From: an uncultured Clostridia bacterium
GTDB lineage: Bacteria; Bacillota; Clostridia; Oscillospirales; Oscillospiraceae
Reading direction: 5' to 3'
Length of the DNA stretch: 46,434 nt
Assembly (NCBI GenBank): GCA_937890525.1
Contig: CALADI010000050.1
Coordinates: 1-46,434 of the forward strand
In this document: positions 25,619-33,155 of the stretch, one piece after another
Numbering within the stretch: the stretch's first letter is position 1
Layout: every line of letters begins with the position of its first letter
Notes under the pieces: generated by a model
Databases searched by the model: none
Told to the model about the DNA's origin: nothing
Seen by the model: only the letters and a program-made list of their open reading frames with translations
Translations under genes and position numbers: made by a program

Positions 25619-26589
25619 CTGTTCCCCTCCCCCCGGTCTGCCGCCATATTCAGCAGGTCTGCCACAAACAGGCTCACCAGCACCATCACCGCCGACAGCA
25701 GGAAAATATCTTGGATCATCACATAATCCCGGTACTGCACCGATTCCCGCATCACCGTGCCCAGGCCGGGATAGGCGAACACATTCTCAATGAGCATGGT
25801 GCTGCCGATGGCAGAACCCACCGACAGGAACAGCCGTGCCACGATGGGGGTGATGCCGTTGACCAGAATATACCGCCAGCGGATCCGCCATTCCCGCAGC
25901 CCCCGGGATTTCGCGCAGAGCATATAGGGCTTACTCAGCACCGTCTGGAAGCTGGCACGGGCGGTAAAGTAGAACTTGGGGATGGTGAAGATGCACATGG
26001 CGGTGATGGGCATAAAAGCGTGGGTCAGCACATCACCCACCCATTGCCAAGTGCTGTCATACCGGGCAAAGGCCGTCACCGCACCGGACAGGGGGATCCA
26101 TTTGACTCGAGCCGCCACCAAAAACAGCAGCAAAATGCCCACAAGATAGGACGGGATCTCCGAAACAAAAGAGCAGACGCCGTAGACCGCCCGATCCGCC
26201 CGGGGGCTGCGGATGCACCACAGCGCCAGCACCACCCCGATCACCAGACTCAGCACCAGCGTGGTGGTCATGATGAACGCCGTCCATGGCAGCCGCTCCC
26301 GGATGACTTCTGCCGCCGGGCGCTTATAGTGGATGCTCTGACCGAAGTCCCCCCGCAGGTTCTCTTTCACCGTGCGAAGGAGCTGCTGGTGCAGAGGCTG
26401 ATCCATGCCGTAGTAGGCACGCATATATTCCTTCTGCTCCCGGCTCATCTCCGTATCCACATTTTCCGACGCATCCGCCGAATTATATGCAAAGGGATCC
26501 CCGGGCATCAGCCTTGGGATCGAAAAGTTAAACAGGTATATCACAAGAAACGACAATACCAGCACCCCGATTTTTCTCTTCAAGGGCAT
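25615..26589 (-). CDS. ABC permease (NikB/DppB family)
   Basis: A 324-residue permease with an N-terminal helix, the extracellular loop containing MPGDPF and the AYYGMDQPLHQQL segment typical of DppB/NikB proteins, then five more helices. The ATPase-contact motif lies near IGSTMLIENVFAYPGLG. Together with the next gene it forms the membrane channel. A 14-bp hairpin separates it from the binding-protein gene. Confidence 0.92.
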   Translation of the reverse strand: MPLKRKIGVLVLSFLVIYLFNFSIPRLMPGDPFAYNSADASENVDTEMSREQKEYMRAYYGMDQPLHQQLLRTVKENLRGDFGQSIHYKRPAAEVIRERLPWTAFIMTTTLVLSLVIGVVLALWCIRSPRADRAVYGVCSFVSEIPSYLVGILLLFLVAARVKWIPLSGAVTAFARYDSTWQWVGDVLTHAFMPITAMCIFTIPKFYFTARASFQTVLSKPYMLCAKSRGLREWRIRWRYILVNGITPIVARLFLSVGSAIGSTMLIENVFAYPGLGTVMRESVQYRDYVMIQDIFLLSAVMVLVSLFVADLLNMAADRGEGNR

Positions 26590-26603
26590 TTCCTCCTACG
26601 CAA

Positions 26604-26638
26604 GTTTATCCGCAGCGGATTTTTCGCTGCGGATAAAC
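26604..26638 (-). other. Intercistronic hairpin after the binding-protein gene
   Basis: A perfect 14-bp stem (gtttatccgcagcg / cgctgcggataaac) with a 7-base loop, in the 60-base gap between binding protein and permease. No T-run follows on the minus strand, so it is more likely an mRNA-stabilising or processing element that keeps binding-protein mRNA above permease mRNA, as known from other ABC operons. Confidence 0.7.
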
Positions 26639-26649
26639 CGTAATGATGT

Positions 26650-28266
26650 TCATCTGGACATAAAGGACAGGCGGTTCTGCTCTGTCTGCTGATAGGCATA
26701 GGTCTTCATCCAGCCATCGTAGTAGTCCTTGCGGAACATGGAGTAGGAGGACTGGTTTGCCAGCACGATCACCGGGATCTCCTCACTCACCAGCTTTTGC
26801 AGATCCTTGAACATCTGCTTGCGGGCTTCGAAGTCCACCTCGTACACCTGATCTTCTGCCAACTTCGTGATTTCCTCGTTGCTGTAACCGATGGGGCCCA
26901 TGGAGTGGGGATTGCCGCCCTTGTTCTTGGACTTGTCGGAGAAGATGGTACGCATATAGGTGGGGGGATTGTTGCCCCAGCCGCCGTTGCCCACAATGGC
27001 GAACTCATAGTCCCCATCGTTGACCATCTGATCCCGGGTAGAGGAATCGAACGCCGTCACCTCCACAGCAATGCCTGCCGCTTCCAGATCGTTCTTCACG
27101 ATCTCTGCGATGCTGATGTCCCCGGCGCTGTCGGAGATCAGCAGTTTGATGCTCAGCCCCTTGCCGTCGAAGGCGGCCTTTGCCTTGGCAGGGTCGTAGT
27201 CATACTGCACCACCTGATCGTTGTAGAACAGGCTTCCTTCCGGCACATAACCTGCGCTGCCCACGCTGCCTGCACCCCGGAACACCTTGTCCACGATGCT
27301 CTGGCGATCCAGCGCCGCATACAGCGCCTGCCGCAGTTCCAGATTCAGAAAATCCGGGCACTTTTCGTAGTTGATCAGCATTTTATAGCCGAAATCATTC
27401 TTCTTTTCCACAACACCGATCTCCGGGTTGTTCCGGTAAGTATCTGCCAGATCCGCCGGCATGGAGGTGATGTCGATCTCCCCGTTCTCAAACGCCAGCA
27501 GCGCATCGCTCACCGGTACGAACAAGATCCGCTCGGCGGCGGGCTTGCCGTTGCACCAGCCGTCAAAGGCGGTGAACTCATAGCTGCCGGTGGCGCCGTC
27601 ATACTGGGTGCACCGGTATGCGCCGCTGCCCACCAGATTCTCCGGCTCGGTAAAGTTGTAGGGATCTTCCACCTTCTCCCAGATGTGCTTGGGCAGGATC
27701 ACAAAGCTGCCCAAAGACGAAAGGGTATCGGCGGTGGGCTCCTTCACCGTGATGGTGATGGTGCGCTCATCCACGATGCTGTAGCTGTCCACCAGATACT
27801 TGTCCCCGGCGCCGAGGGTATTGGTCACAGGGGGATACTGGCGGAAGTAATCCAAAGTAAAGGCGATGTCCTCGGTGGTCAGAGGTGTGCCGTCATGGAA
27901 CTTGGTATCCGGGAACAGGGTGAAGGTGTAGTTGTTGCCCTCCACCTTCCAGCTCTCGGCAAGCCATGCCACATCGCCGGTCTCATCCTTTTCCAGCAGG
28001 CTGGCGAACACCAGCCGCATTTTAGACTGACCGGGACCTCTGGACACATTCAGATACGGGCTGGGCACACCCCAGTCCGAGCCGCCTGCCAGCTTCAGCG
28101 TTTCCACCTCATATCCCTGCTCCGGCTGGGTCTGAAGGACAGTCTCGCTTGCGGCAGTTTCGCCTGTGGCGGGCGCGTCCGTCCCGGTGGGCTGACCTGC
28201 GCCGCAGGCCGCCATGCTCATCGTCAGCACCAGCGCCAGCGCAGATGCCAAGATCCTCTTTTTCAT
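26650..28266 (-). CDS. ABC substrate-binding lipoprotein (SBP family 5)
   Basis: A 538-residue lipoprotein of the peptide/nickel-binding family 5. A signal peptide with lipobox MAACG (Cys about residue 21) is followed by a Thr/Ala/Glu linker and the SBP_bac_5 fold (VWLAESWKVEGNNYTFTL, FHDGTPLTTEDIAFTLDYF, LRQALYAALDRQSIVDKVF). The open frame reaches 28401, but the ATG at 28264-28266 has AAGGAG nine bases upstream and creates the signal peptide. First gene of a five-gene operon (binding protein, two permeases, fused ATPase, FmdE). The ligand cannot be told from sequence. Confidence 0.92.
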   Translation of the reverse strand: MKKRILASALALVLTMSMAACGAGQPTGTDAPATGETAASETVLQTQPEQGYEVETLKLAGGSDWGVPSPYLNVSRGPGQSKMRLVFASLLEKDETGDVAWLAESWKVEGNNYTFTLFPDTKFHDGTPLTTEDIAFTLDYFRQYPPVTNTLGAGDKYLVDSYSIVDERTITITVKEPTADTLSSLGSFVILPKHIWEKVEDPYNFTEPENLVGSGAYRCTQYDGATGSYEFTAFDGWCNGKPAAERILFVPVSDALLAFENGEIDITSMPADLADTYRNNPEIGVVEKKNDFGYKMLINYEKCPDFLNLELRQALYAALDRQSIVDKVFRGAGSVGSAGYVPEGSLFYNDQVVQYDYDPAKAKAAFDGKGLSIKLLISDSAGDISIAEIVKNDLEAAGIAVEVTAFDSSTRDQMVNDGDYEFAIVGNGGWGNNPPTYMRTIFSDKSKNKGGNPHSMGPIGYSNEEITKLAEDQVYEVDFEARKQMFKDLQKLVSEEIPVIVLANQSSYSMFRKDYYDGWMKTYAYQQTEQNRLSFMSR

Positions 28267-28348
28267 GATCCTCGCTCCTTCCGGCGGCACATCGCCGCCA
28301 TCATCGTCTATTGACAGATCCCCGTGGGGATCTCCATTGCCGAAGACC

Positions 28349-28376
28349 ATTATACCGATTTCCCCCCGGGGTACAA
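28349..28376 (-). promoter_or_regulatory. Promoter of the ABC/FmdE operon
   Basis: TTGTAC (28371-28376), 16-bp spacer, perfect TATAAT (28349-28354) on the minus strand, placed just after the terminator of the ECF operon. Confidence 0.7.
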
Positions 28377-28398
28377 GCCCCCCTAGGGGTTGTTTTTC

Positions 28399-28438
28399 CA
28401 AAAAATGTGCCCCGGGCCGTCAACAAAACGCCCGGGGC
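28399..28438 (-). terminator. Terminator of the ECF/B12 operon
   Basis: GCCCCGGGC / GCCCGGGGC stem with a 12-base loop followed on the minus strand by ACATTTTTT, 20 bases past the EcfT stop. It shows that the ECF operon and the ABC/FmdE operon are separate transcription units. Confidence 0.8.
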
Positions 28439-28458
28439 TGTCCCGTTATTCCAAATTT

Positions 28459-29355
28459 TCATCCAAGGCGGCCCATGGCCCGATCCCGATCATAGCGGAA
28501 GCGGGCACGGCTGTAGATCTCCTGCGCCATGGGCATCAGGCACAGCAAGGCATACCCTGCGTAGAACACCCACGACATAGGCGTGACGGGGTTCATCACG
28601 ATCTGAGGGTCGTAGGTGATATTGGTCTGGTGGAGCAGAACGCCCATGCCGGTGACGGTCAGCGCACCGAACATGGCGATGATATAGGCTCTGTCCCAGT
28701 TATCGAAGCGGTAAATGGAGTAAGCCGTCCTGCCCCGCAGGGCGCTGCCCCGGCTGCGCATGGCGTCCGCCATCATGGGCAATGTCTCAATGAGCCATGT
28801 CAGCAGCATCGAGAAGATGCAGATGCCGTTTCTGACCCTGGGGAAAAAGCCGCCCGTACAGGCACCTCTGCCCACGCCCTGTCTGGCACGGTCCAGCTGC
28901 TTGGCACGATCCTTGATGCGAGGAACCATCCGCAGCAGCACCGACAGCGCCAGCGCTCCCCGGGGGCTGACTCTGCCGAACAGGTACACCACCTTGTCCG
29001 AGGACACCACCGAGTACACGCAGGACATCCACATGACCACGCCTGCCACAGTCAGCCCCAGCACCATCCCGTAGACCACGGATTCCAGCGTGACCCGGTT
29101 GCCCACCGGATTGCGCCCCAGTTCCGTGATGCCGAAGTGGTGGAAGGTGCTGTAATACAGGCAGAACACCCCGGCGCACACCAGCACGCACAGGTCGAAT
29201 ACCGCCGCCCGGCGTCCGCCCCGGTAGATGCTGTACGCCAAAGCGCACACCACCGAGATGCCCAGATACACCGGGTGATGGAACAGGATGGTTCCGGCGA
29301 TCACCGCCGTGAAGAAAATGAGATTCACCGCCGGATGGCGGTCCTCAAACCCCAT
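28459..29355 (-). CDS. ECF transporter T component (EcfT/CbiQ-like)
   Basis: A 298-residue membrane coupling protein of the energy-coupling factor transporters, with about six helices. The conserved C-terminal coupling segment contains MADAMRSRGSALRGRTAY, which matches the Ala-Arg-Gly type helix that docks on the ATPases. GGAGG lies seven bases before the ATG, and the gene overlaps the S-component gene by 11 bp. Last gene of the riboswitch-controlled operon. Confidence 0.88.
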   Translation of the reverse strand: MGFEDRHPAVNLIFFTAVIAGTILFHHPVYLGISVVCALAYSIYRGGRRAAVFDLCVLVCAGVFCLYYSTFHHFGITELGRNPVGNRVTLESVVYGMVLGLTVAGVVMWMSCVYSVVSSDKVVYLFGRVSPRGALALSVLLRMVPRIKDRAKQLDRARQGVGRGACTGGFFPRVRNGICIFSMLLTWLIETLPMMADAMRSRGSALRGRTAYSIYRFDNWDRAYIIAMFGALTVTGMGVLLHQTNITYDPQIVMNPVTPMSWVFYAGYALLCLMPMAQEIYSRARFRYDRDRAMGRLG

Positions 29356-30052
29356 GAAGTTCCTCCGTCATGCCGTACTTCTGCTTCACCCGATCCAGCT
29401 TGTCCAGCAGGGGGCGCCCCAGAAGCAGCAGCACCAGCGCCGTTGCCGTTGCCTGACTCAGATTCACCGGGAATCCCGAGGCATACAGGGACAATACGGT
29501 GGTCAGCTTCATATTCGGCGCCGCAAGAAACACGGTGCTGGTGTCCAAGATCGGTCCCACCACCAGCAGCACGGACACAAATCCGAACACCGCCATGGGC
29601 ACCGGCTTGGCAGGCAGATGCCGTCTGCCGGTATAGAAGCATCCTGCCAGCAGTCCCGCCGCACCGTAGCCCACCATCTGCCACGGAGTATAGGGGCCTT
29701 GGCTGTAGAAGAAATCGCTGCTCAATGCGCTGACCGCTCCCACCAGAAAGCCCGTCTCCGGACCGAATGCCATGCCTGCCACCATGACGATGGCGAAGAT
29801 CGCCTTGAAATTGGGAATGGGGATCGCCACTCTGCCGGCCACCGCCAAGGCGCACATCACCGCCACCACCACCAGTTCCCGGGCTTGGGGTCTGCGTCCC
29901 TCAAAGGCGAGCAAAAAGGGGATCAGCAGCTCCACCACGATCAAGGTGCTGGTGAGATAGTAGGGGCGTCCCGGCAGCCGGGAGCCCACCACCAAGGTCA
30001 AGGGTACCAGCAGAAAAAACACCGCAATAATGGCAGTTCTCGTCTTTTTCAT
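29345..30052 (-). CDS. ECF transporter S component, predicted cobalamin-type
   Basis: A 235-residue membrane protein with about six helices and the family's AIPIPNFKAIFAIVMVAGMAFGPETGFLVGA signature split around residues 95-125 (helices facing the substrate pocket). S components give ECF importers their substrate specificity. The family itself does not state the substrate; a cobalamin or corrinoid ligand is inferred from the upstream B12 riboswitch and the intrinsic-factor-like surface proteins in the same operon. The ATG at 30050-30052, one base after the ATPase stop, has AAGGAG upstream and is preferred over the longer frame to 30091. Confidence 0.82.
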   Translation of the reverse strand: MKKTRTAIIAVFFLLVPLTLVVGSRLPGRPYYLTSTLIVVELLIPFLLAFEGRRPQARELVVVAVMCALAVAGRVAIPIPNFKAIFAIVMVAGMAFGPETGFLVGAVSALSSDFFYSQGPYTPWQMVGYGAAGLLAGCFYTGRRHLPAKPVPMAVFGFVSVLLVVGPILDTSTVFLAAPNMKLTTVLSLYASGFPVNLSQATATALVLLLLGRPLLDKLDRVKQKYGMTEELHGV

Positions 30053-30053
30053 G

Positions 30054-31706
30054 TCAATTCTCCTTGTTTTGCAGATAAAGCTGCACCACATCCTCCGCCG
30101 TCACCGCATTGCGGAACACGCTGCGGCTCATTCGGTTGGCGGCGGTGGTATAGAAGCTGTTGGCGCCGAAGAACCGGCGGGGGGTATCCACCGTCAAGAT
30201 CTGCCCGTCGAAGAACATGCACACCTGATCGGCGTACTTGGCGCAGAACTCCACATCGTGGGACACCATGACAATGGTGATGCCCTGCTCCTTCAGCTGC
30301 CCCAAGATCTGGGCAAATGTCTCCTTAAAGAAACTGTCGATGCCCTTGGTGGGTTCGTCCAGCAGCAGCACCTTGGGCTGGGTCAGCAGCACCTTGGCCA
30401 GCGCCGCCCGCTGCTGCTCGCCGCCGGAAAGGTCGTAAGGATGAGAGTCCAGCAGATGGTCGATCTGGCACAGCTGCGCCACATGCCGGATCTGCCCGGC
30501 ATCCTTGGTCATCTCCTGCAGATCCTCCCCCACCGTCTTTTTCACGAACAGGCTCTTGGGGTCTTGGGGGAGCATGGAAAGGCAATGGTGGAACAATTCC
30601 GCATTCTTATACTTCTCCACCGGCTTGCCCAAGATGCGGATCTGCCCCCGGTAGGGCTTGCAGATGCCGCAGATGGCCTTCAAGGTGGTGGATTTTCCTG
30701 CGCCGTTGCCACCCACGATGGCAAACAGGCTGCCGGCAGGGATCTCGGCGCTGACCCCCCGGAGCACATCCGGGCTGCTGCGCTCATAGCGGAACCATAG
30801 TTCTTTCATGGTCAGCGCAGGCTGGGTCTGGGGCTTCTGCTCCGACTGAGGGGGAAGTTCGTCGATCGCTGCCCCGTCAGGGAAGGCTTCCGCCAGCCAC
30901 CGCCGCCCTTCCCGGACGGTCAGGGGGCACGCCCCTTGCCCATGGGCGCCATAGAACACCCGCACCGGAGTGGGCATGGCGGCGAACATCTCGCTTTGCT
31001 GCCGGTAGAGCTGGCTGCCGATCCGGGCGGGGGTATCGTTTGCCACGATCTTGCCCCCCTCCATCACCACAGCCCGGTCTGCCGCCGGGAAAATATCCTC
31101 CATCCGGTGCTCGGTGATGATCACCGTGGTGCCCAGCTCCAGATTGATCTTACGCACGGTATTGAGAAAATCCGATGCGGCGATGGGATCAAGCTGGCTG
31201 GTAGGCTCGTCCAAGATCAGCACTTGGGGCTGCATCGCCATGATGGATGCCAGATTGAGAAGCTGCTTCTGACCGCCGGACAGGTTTGCCACATCCCGGT
31301 GGAACCAATCCTGGATGCCGAAATAGCACGCCATCTCCGCCACCCGGGCCCGCATGGTCTTCTGGTCGCAGCCAAGGCTCTCCAAGCCGAAGGCCAGCTC
31401 ATGCCAGACCTTGTCGGTGACGATCTGATCGTCGGGGTTCTGCATCACATAGCCGATCTTGGCAGACTGATCCCGCTGGCTCACCTGCTCCAAGGGGGTG
31501 CCGTTGAACAGGATCTGCCCCGAGCGGCTGCCGTGGGGTGCAAGCACCGATTTCAGCTGGCGCAGAAGGGTGGTCTTACCGCTGCCGCTTCTGCCGCACA
31601 GCACCACATACTCTCCTTGGGCGATGGTCAGATCCACCCCGGAAAGGGAGGGTGTTTTCCTGCCGGGATAGCAAAAGGATAGATTTTTGATCTCAAAATG
31701 TTCCAT
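30054..31706 (-). CDS. Fused ECF double ATPase (EcfA-EcfA' in one chain)
   Basis: A 550-residue protein with two ECF-type ATPases. First: Walker A GRSGSGKTTLL, Q-loop MQNPDDQIV, signature LSGGQKQLL, Walker B LILDEPTSQLD, H-loop ITEHRMED. Second (from about residue 300): GGNGAGKSTTL, LPQDPKSLFV, LSGGEQQRA, LLLDEPTKGID, VSHDVEF. The Q-loop D/E-rich forms are ECF hallmarks. It energises the S/T pair encoded just downstream. It follows the DUF4430 gene by 50 bases without a terminator. Confidence 0.93.
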   Translation of the reverse strand: MEHFEIKNLSFCYPGRKTPSLSGVDLTIAQGEYVVLCGRSGSGKTTLLRQLKSVLAPHGSRSGQILFNGTPLEQVSQRDQSAKIGYVMQNPDDQIVTDKVWHELAFGLESLGCDQKTMRARVAEMACYFGIQDWFHRDVANLSGGQKQLLNLASIMAMQPQVLILDEPTSQLDPIAASDFLNTVRKINLELGTTVIITEHRMEDIFPAADRAVVMEGGKIVANDTPARIGSQLYRQQSEMFAAMPTPVRVFYGAHGQGACPLTVREGRRWLAEAFPDGAAIDELPPQSEQKPQTQPALTMKELWFRYERSSPDVLRGVSAEIPAGSLFAIVGGNGAGKSTTLKAICGICKPYRGQIRILGKPVEKYKNAELFHHCLSMLPQDPKSLFVKKTVGEDLQEMTKDAGQIRHVAQLCQIDHLLDSHPYDLSGGEQQRAALAKVLLTQPKVLLLDEPTKGIDSFFKETFAQILGQLKEQGITIVMVSHDVEFCAKYADQVCMFFDGQILTVDTPRRFFGANSFYTTAANRMSRSVFRNAVTAEDVVQLYLQNKEN

Positions 31707-31756
31707 GGACGGGACTCCTTGTTTCTTTCTGATTCATGCCCGGCGTACACGCCGGC

Positions 31757-33085
31757 TCACACGCCGCCGCCCACATCCGCACCCAGTCCGACACAGGTAT
31801 AGCAGAAAGTGATGCTCTCTCCGCCGGACAGGGTATAGCCCGAGCTGCCATAGTTGGGGAACCACCCGTCCACCTGATACATCCAGCCGGACCGGGGTCC
31901 GCAGTCAAATTCATAGATATTGTTGATGCCCTCGATATAATTGCCGCCGTAGCTGGGGGAATAACTGTATTCCATGGGGATGCCATAGTCATCGCACGCC
32001 CGCTGGAGCACATCGAACACCGTCTCCCCTTGGGTGAACTCCACATCCGCATAGAGGATCCAGCCATCGCTGGGGACATAGCCCACCTTGGACGGATCCA
32101 GCTGATCCATATTGTCCAGAATGGTATCGCAGCGGATGCTGATGCTGCACATCAGCGGCGGCTGGGTCTGCGGGGGCTCGGTCTGGGGAGGCTGGGTCGC
32201 AGGGGGTTGGGTCACGGGAGGCTGGGGCGCCGGGGGCTGGGTGGGCTGCTGCGCCGATCCGCCGGACTGCTCCGGCTGCTCAGGCGGCTCTGCCTCCGGA
32301 TCAGACTGCTCATCCTGCGGCTTGGTATCCGGTACAGACTCCGCTGCCGCCGGCTGGGTCGCTGCCGGCTCGGTGGCAGTCGGCTGAGTGGGATCGCCGG
32401 GCTGATCGTGGCGCTGGAGCACCAGTGCATCCAGCATGGCATCGGTGAAGCAGGTCTCCTGCTGGGCATTGGCCTTGCGCAGCGCCGCCATGGTAAATTC
32501 GGTCAGATCTTCCTGCTTCATATCCTCGGCAGGCTGGATCTGGTCTTTCACCCAGCGCGTCATCTGCCCCTGCCGGACATCCTCCACCGTTCCTCCATAG
32601 ACCCGCAGGATCTGCTGGTCGTCAGCAACAGACAGCCCCAGTACCGCTTGTTCTATCTTAACTTCCTTTTCGGCAAATTGCAAGGTGATGGCATCAGATC
32701 CCGACGATTTTTCCCCGGAGATGCCCGCCGCTACCACCTCGCCGCCGGTGACTTTGGCGCAGAAATCCGCCGCTTCGGCGGTGACCACCTCCACGCGGGC
32801 CTGCTGCCCCACCATCACCCACCGATGATCGTCCATACGGATCAGGGCAGATGCGCCGGGATCGCACATGATCCGATCCCCTTGGCGCAGGGGCGTGTCC
32901 TTCTCGGCGGGAAATGCCACCCCGGAGCGCTCCACATGGACGATGCCCCGGATCTCGGTGAGGAGCGCCTGATCGCCGGTTGTATCAAACCAGCCCTGAA
33001 GGCTGCCCACCGTCAAAATTCCCGCCACCACGATCACCGCAATGACCGCTATCATGACGAGATTGGATCTTTTCCTGTTCTTCAT
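31757..33085 (-). CDS. Membrane-anchored FecR-DUF4430 surface protein (transcobalamin beta-domain-like)
   Basis: A 442-residue protein: a basic N-terminus and one uncleaved membrane helix (about 8-27), a FecR-like beta domain (about 40-115, IRGIVHVERSG and RQGDRIMCDPGASALI), a helical stretch, a low-complexity Pro/Thr/Glu linker with TQPP repeats (about 245-312), and a C-terminal DUF4430 domain (313-442) with SGWMYQVDGWFPNYGSSGY. DUF4430 is homologous to the C-terminal beta-domain of transcobalamin/intrinsic factor. I infer that it grips cobalamin beside the membrane, as partner of the toroid protein upstream. GGGGAG favours the ATG at 33083-33085 over 33100. It lies in the B12-riboswitch operon. 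Confidence 0.85.
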   Translation of the reverse strand: MKNRKRSNLVMIAVIAVIVVAGILTVGSLQGWFDTTGDQALLTEIRGIVHVERSGVAFPAEKDTPLRQGDRIMCDPGASALIRMDDHRWVMVGQQARVEVVTAEAADFCAKVTGGEVVAAGISGEKSSGSDAITLQFAEKEVKIEQAVLGLSVADDQQILRVYGGTVEDVRQGQMTRWVKDQIQPAEDMKQEDLTEFTMAALRKANAQQETCFTDAMLDALVLQRHDQPGDPTQPTATEPAATQPAAAESVPDTKPQDEQSDPEAEPPEQPEQSGGSAQQPTQPPAPQPPVTQPPATQPPQTEPPQTQPPLMCSISIRCDTILDNMDQLDPSKVGYVPSDGWILYADVEFTQGETVFDVLQRACDDYGIPMEYSYSPSYGGNYIEGINNIYEFDCGPRSGWMYQVDGWFPNYGSSGYTLSGGESITFCYTCVGLGADVGGGV

Positions 33086-33108
33086 CTGATTTCTCCCCAT
33101 TCTTACAT

Positions 33109-33139
33109 CCCGGCTGCGCCCTGCGAGGGCGCAGCCGGG
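33109..33139 (-). other. Intercistronic hairpin between the two B12 surface-protein genes
   Basis: A perfect 13-bp GC-rich stem (cccggctgcgccc / gggcgcagccggg) with a 5-base loop, in the 70-base gap. No T-run follows on the minus strand; the T-run is on the other side. It may be an mRNA-stability or processing element, or a weak attenuator setting the ratio of the large surface protein to the importer. Confidence 0.6.
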
Positions 33140-33155
33140 TTTTCATTCGGTCGGA

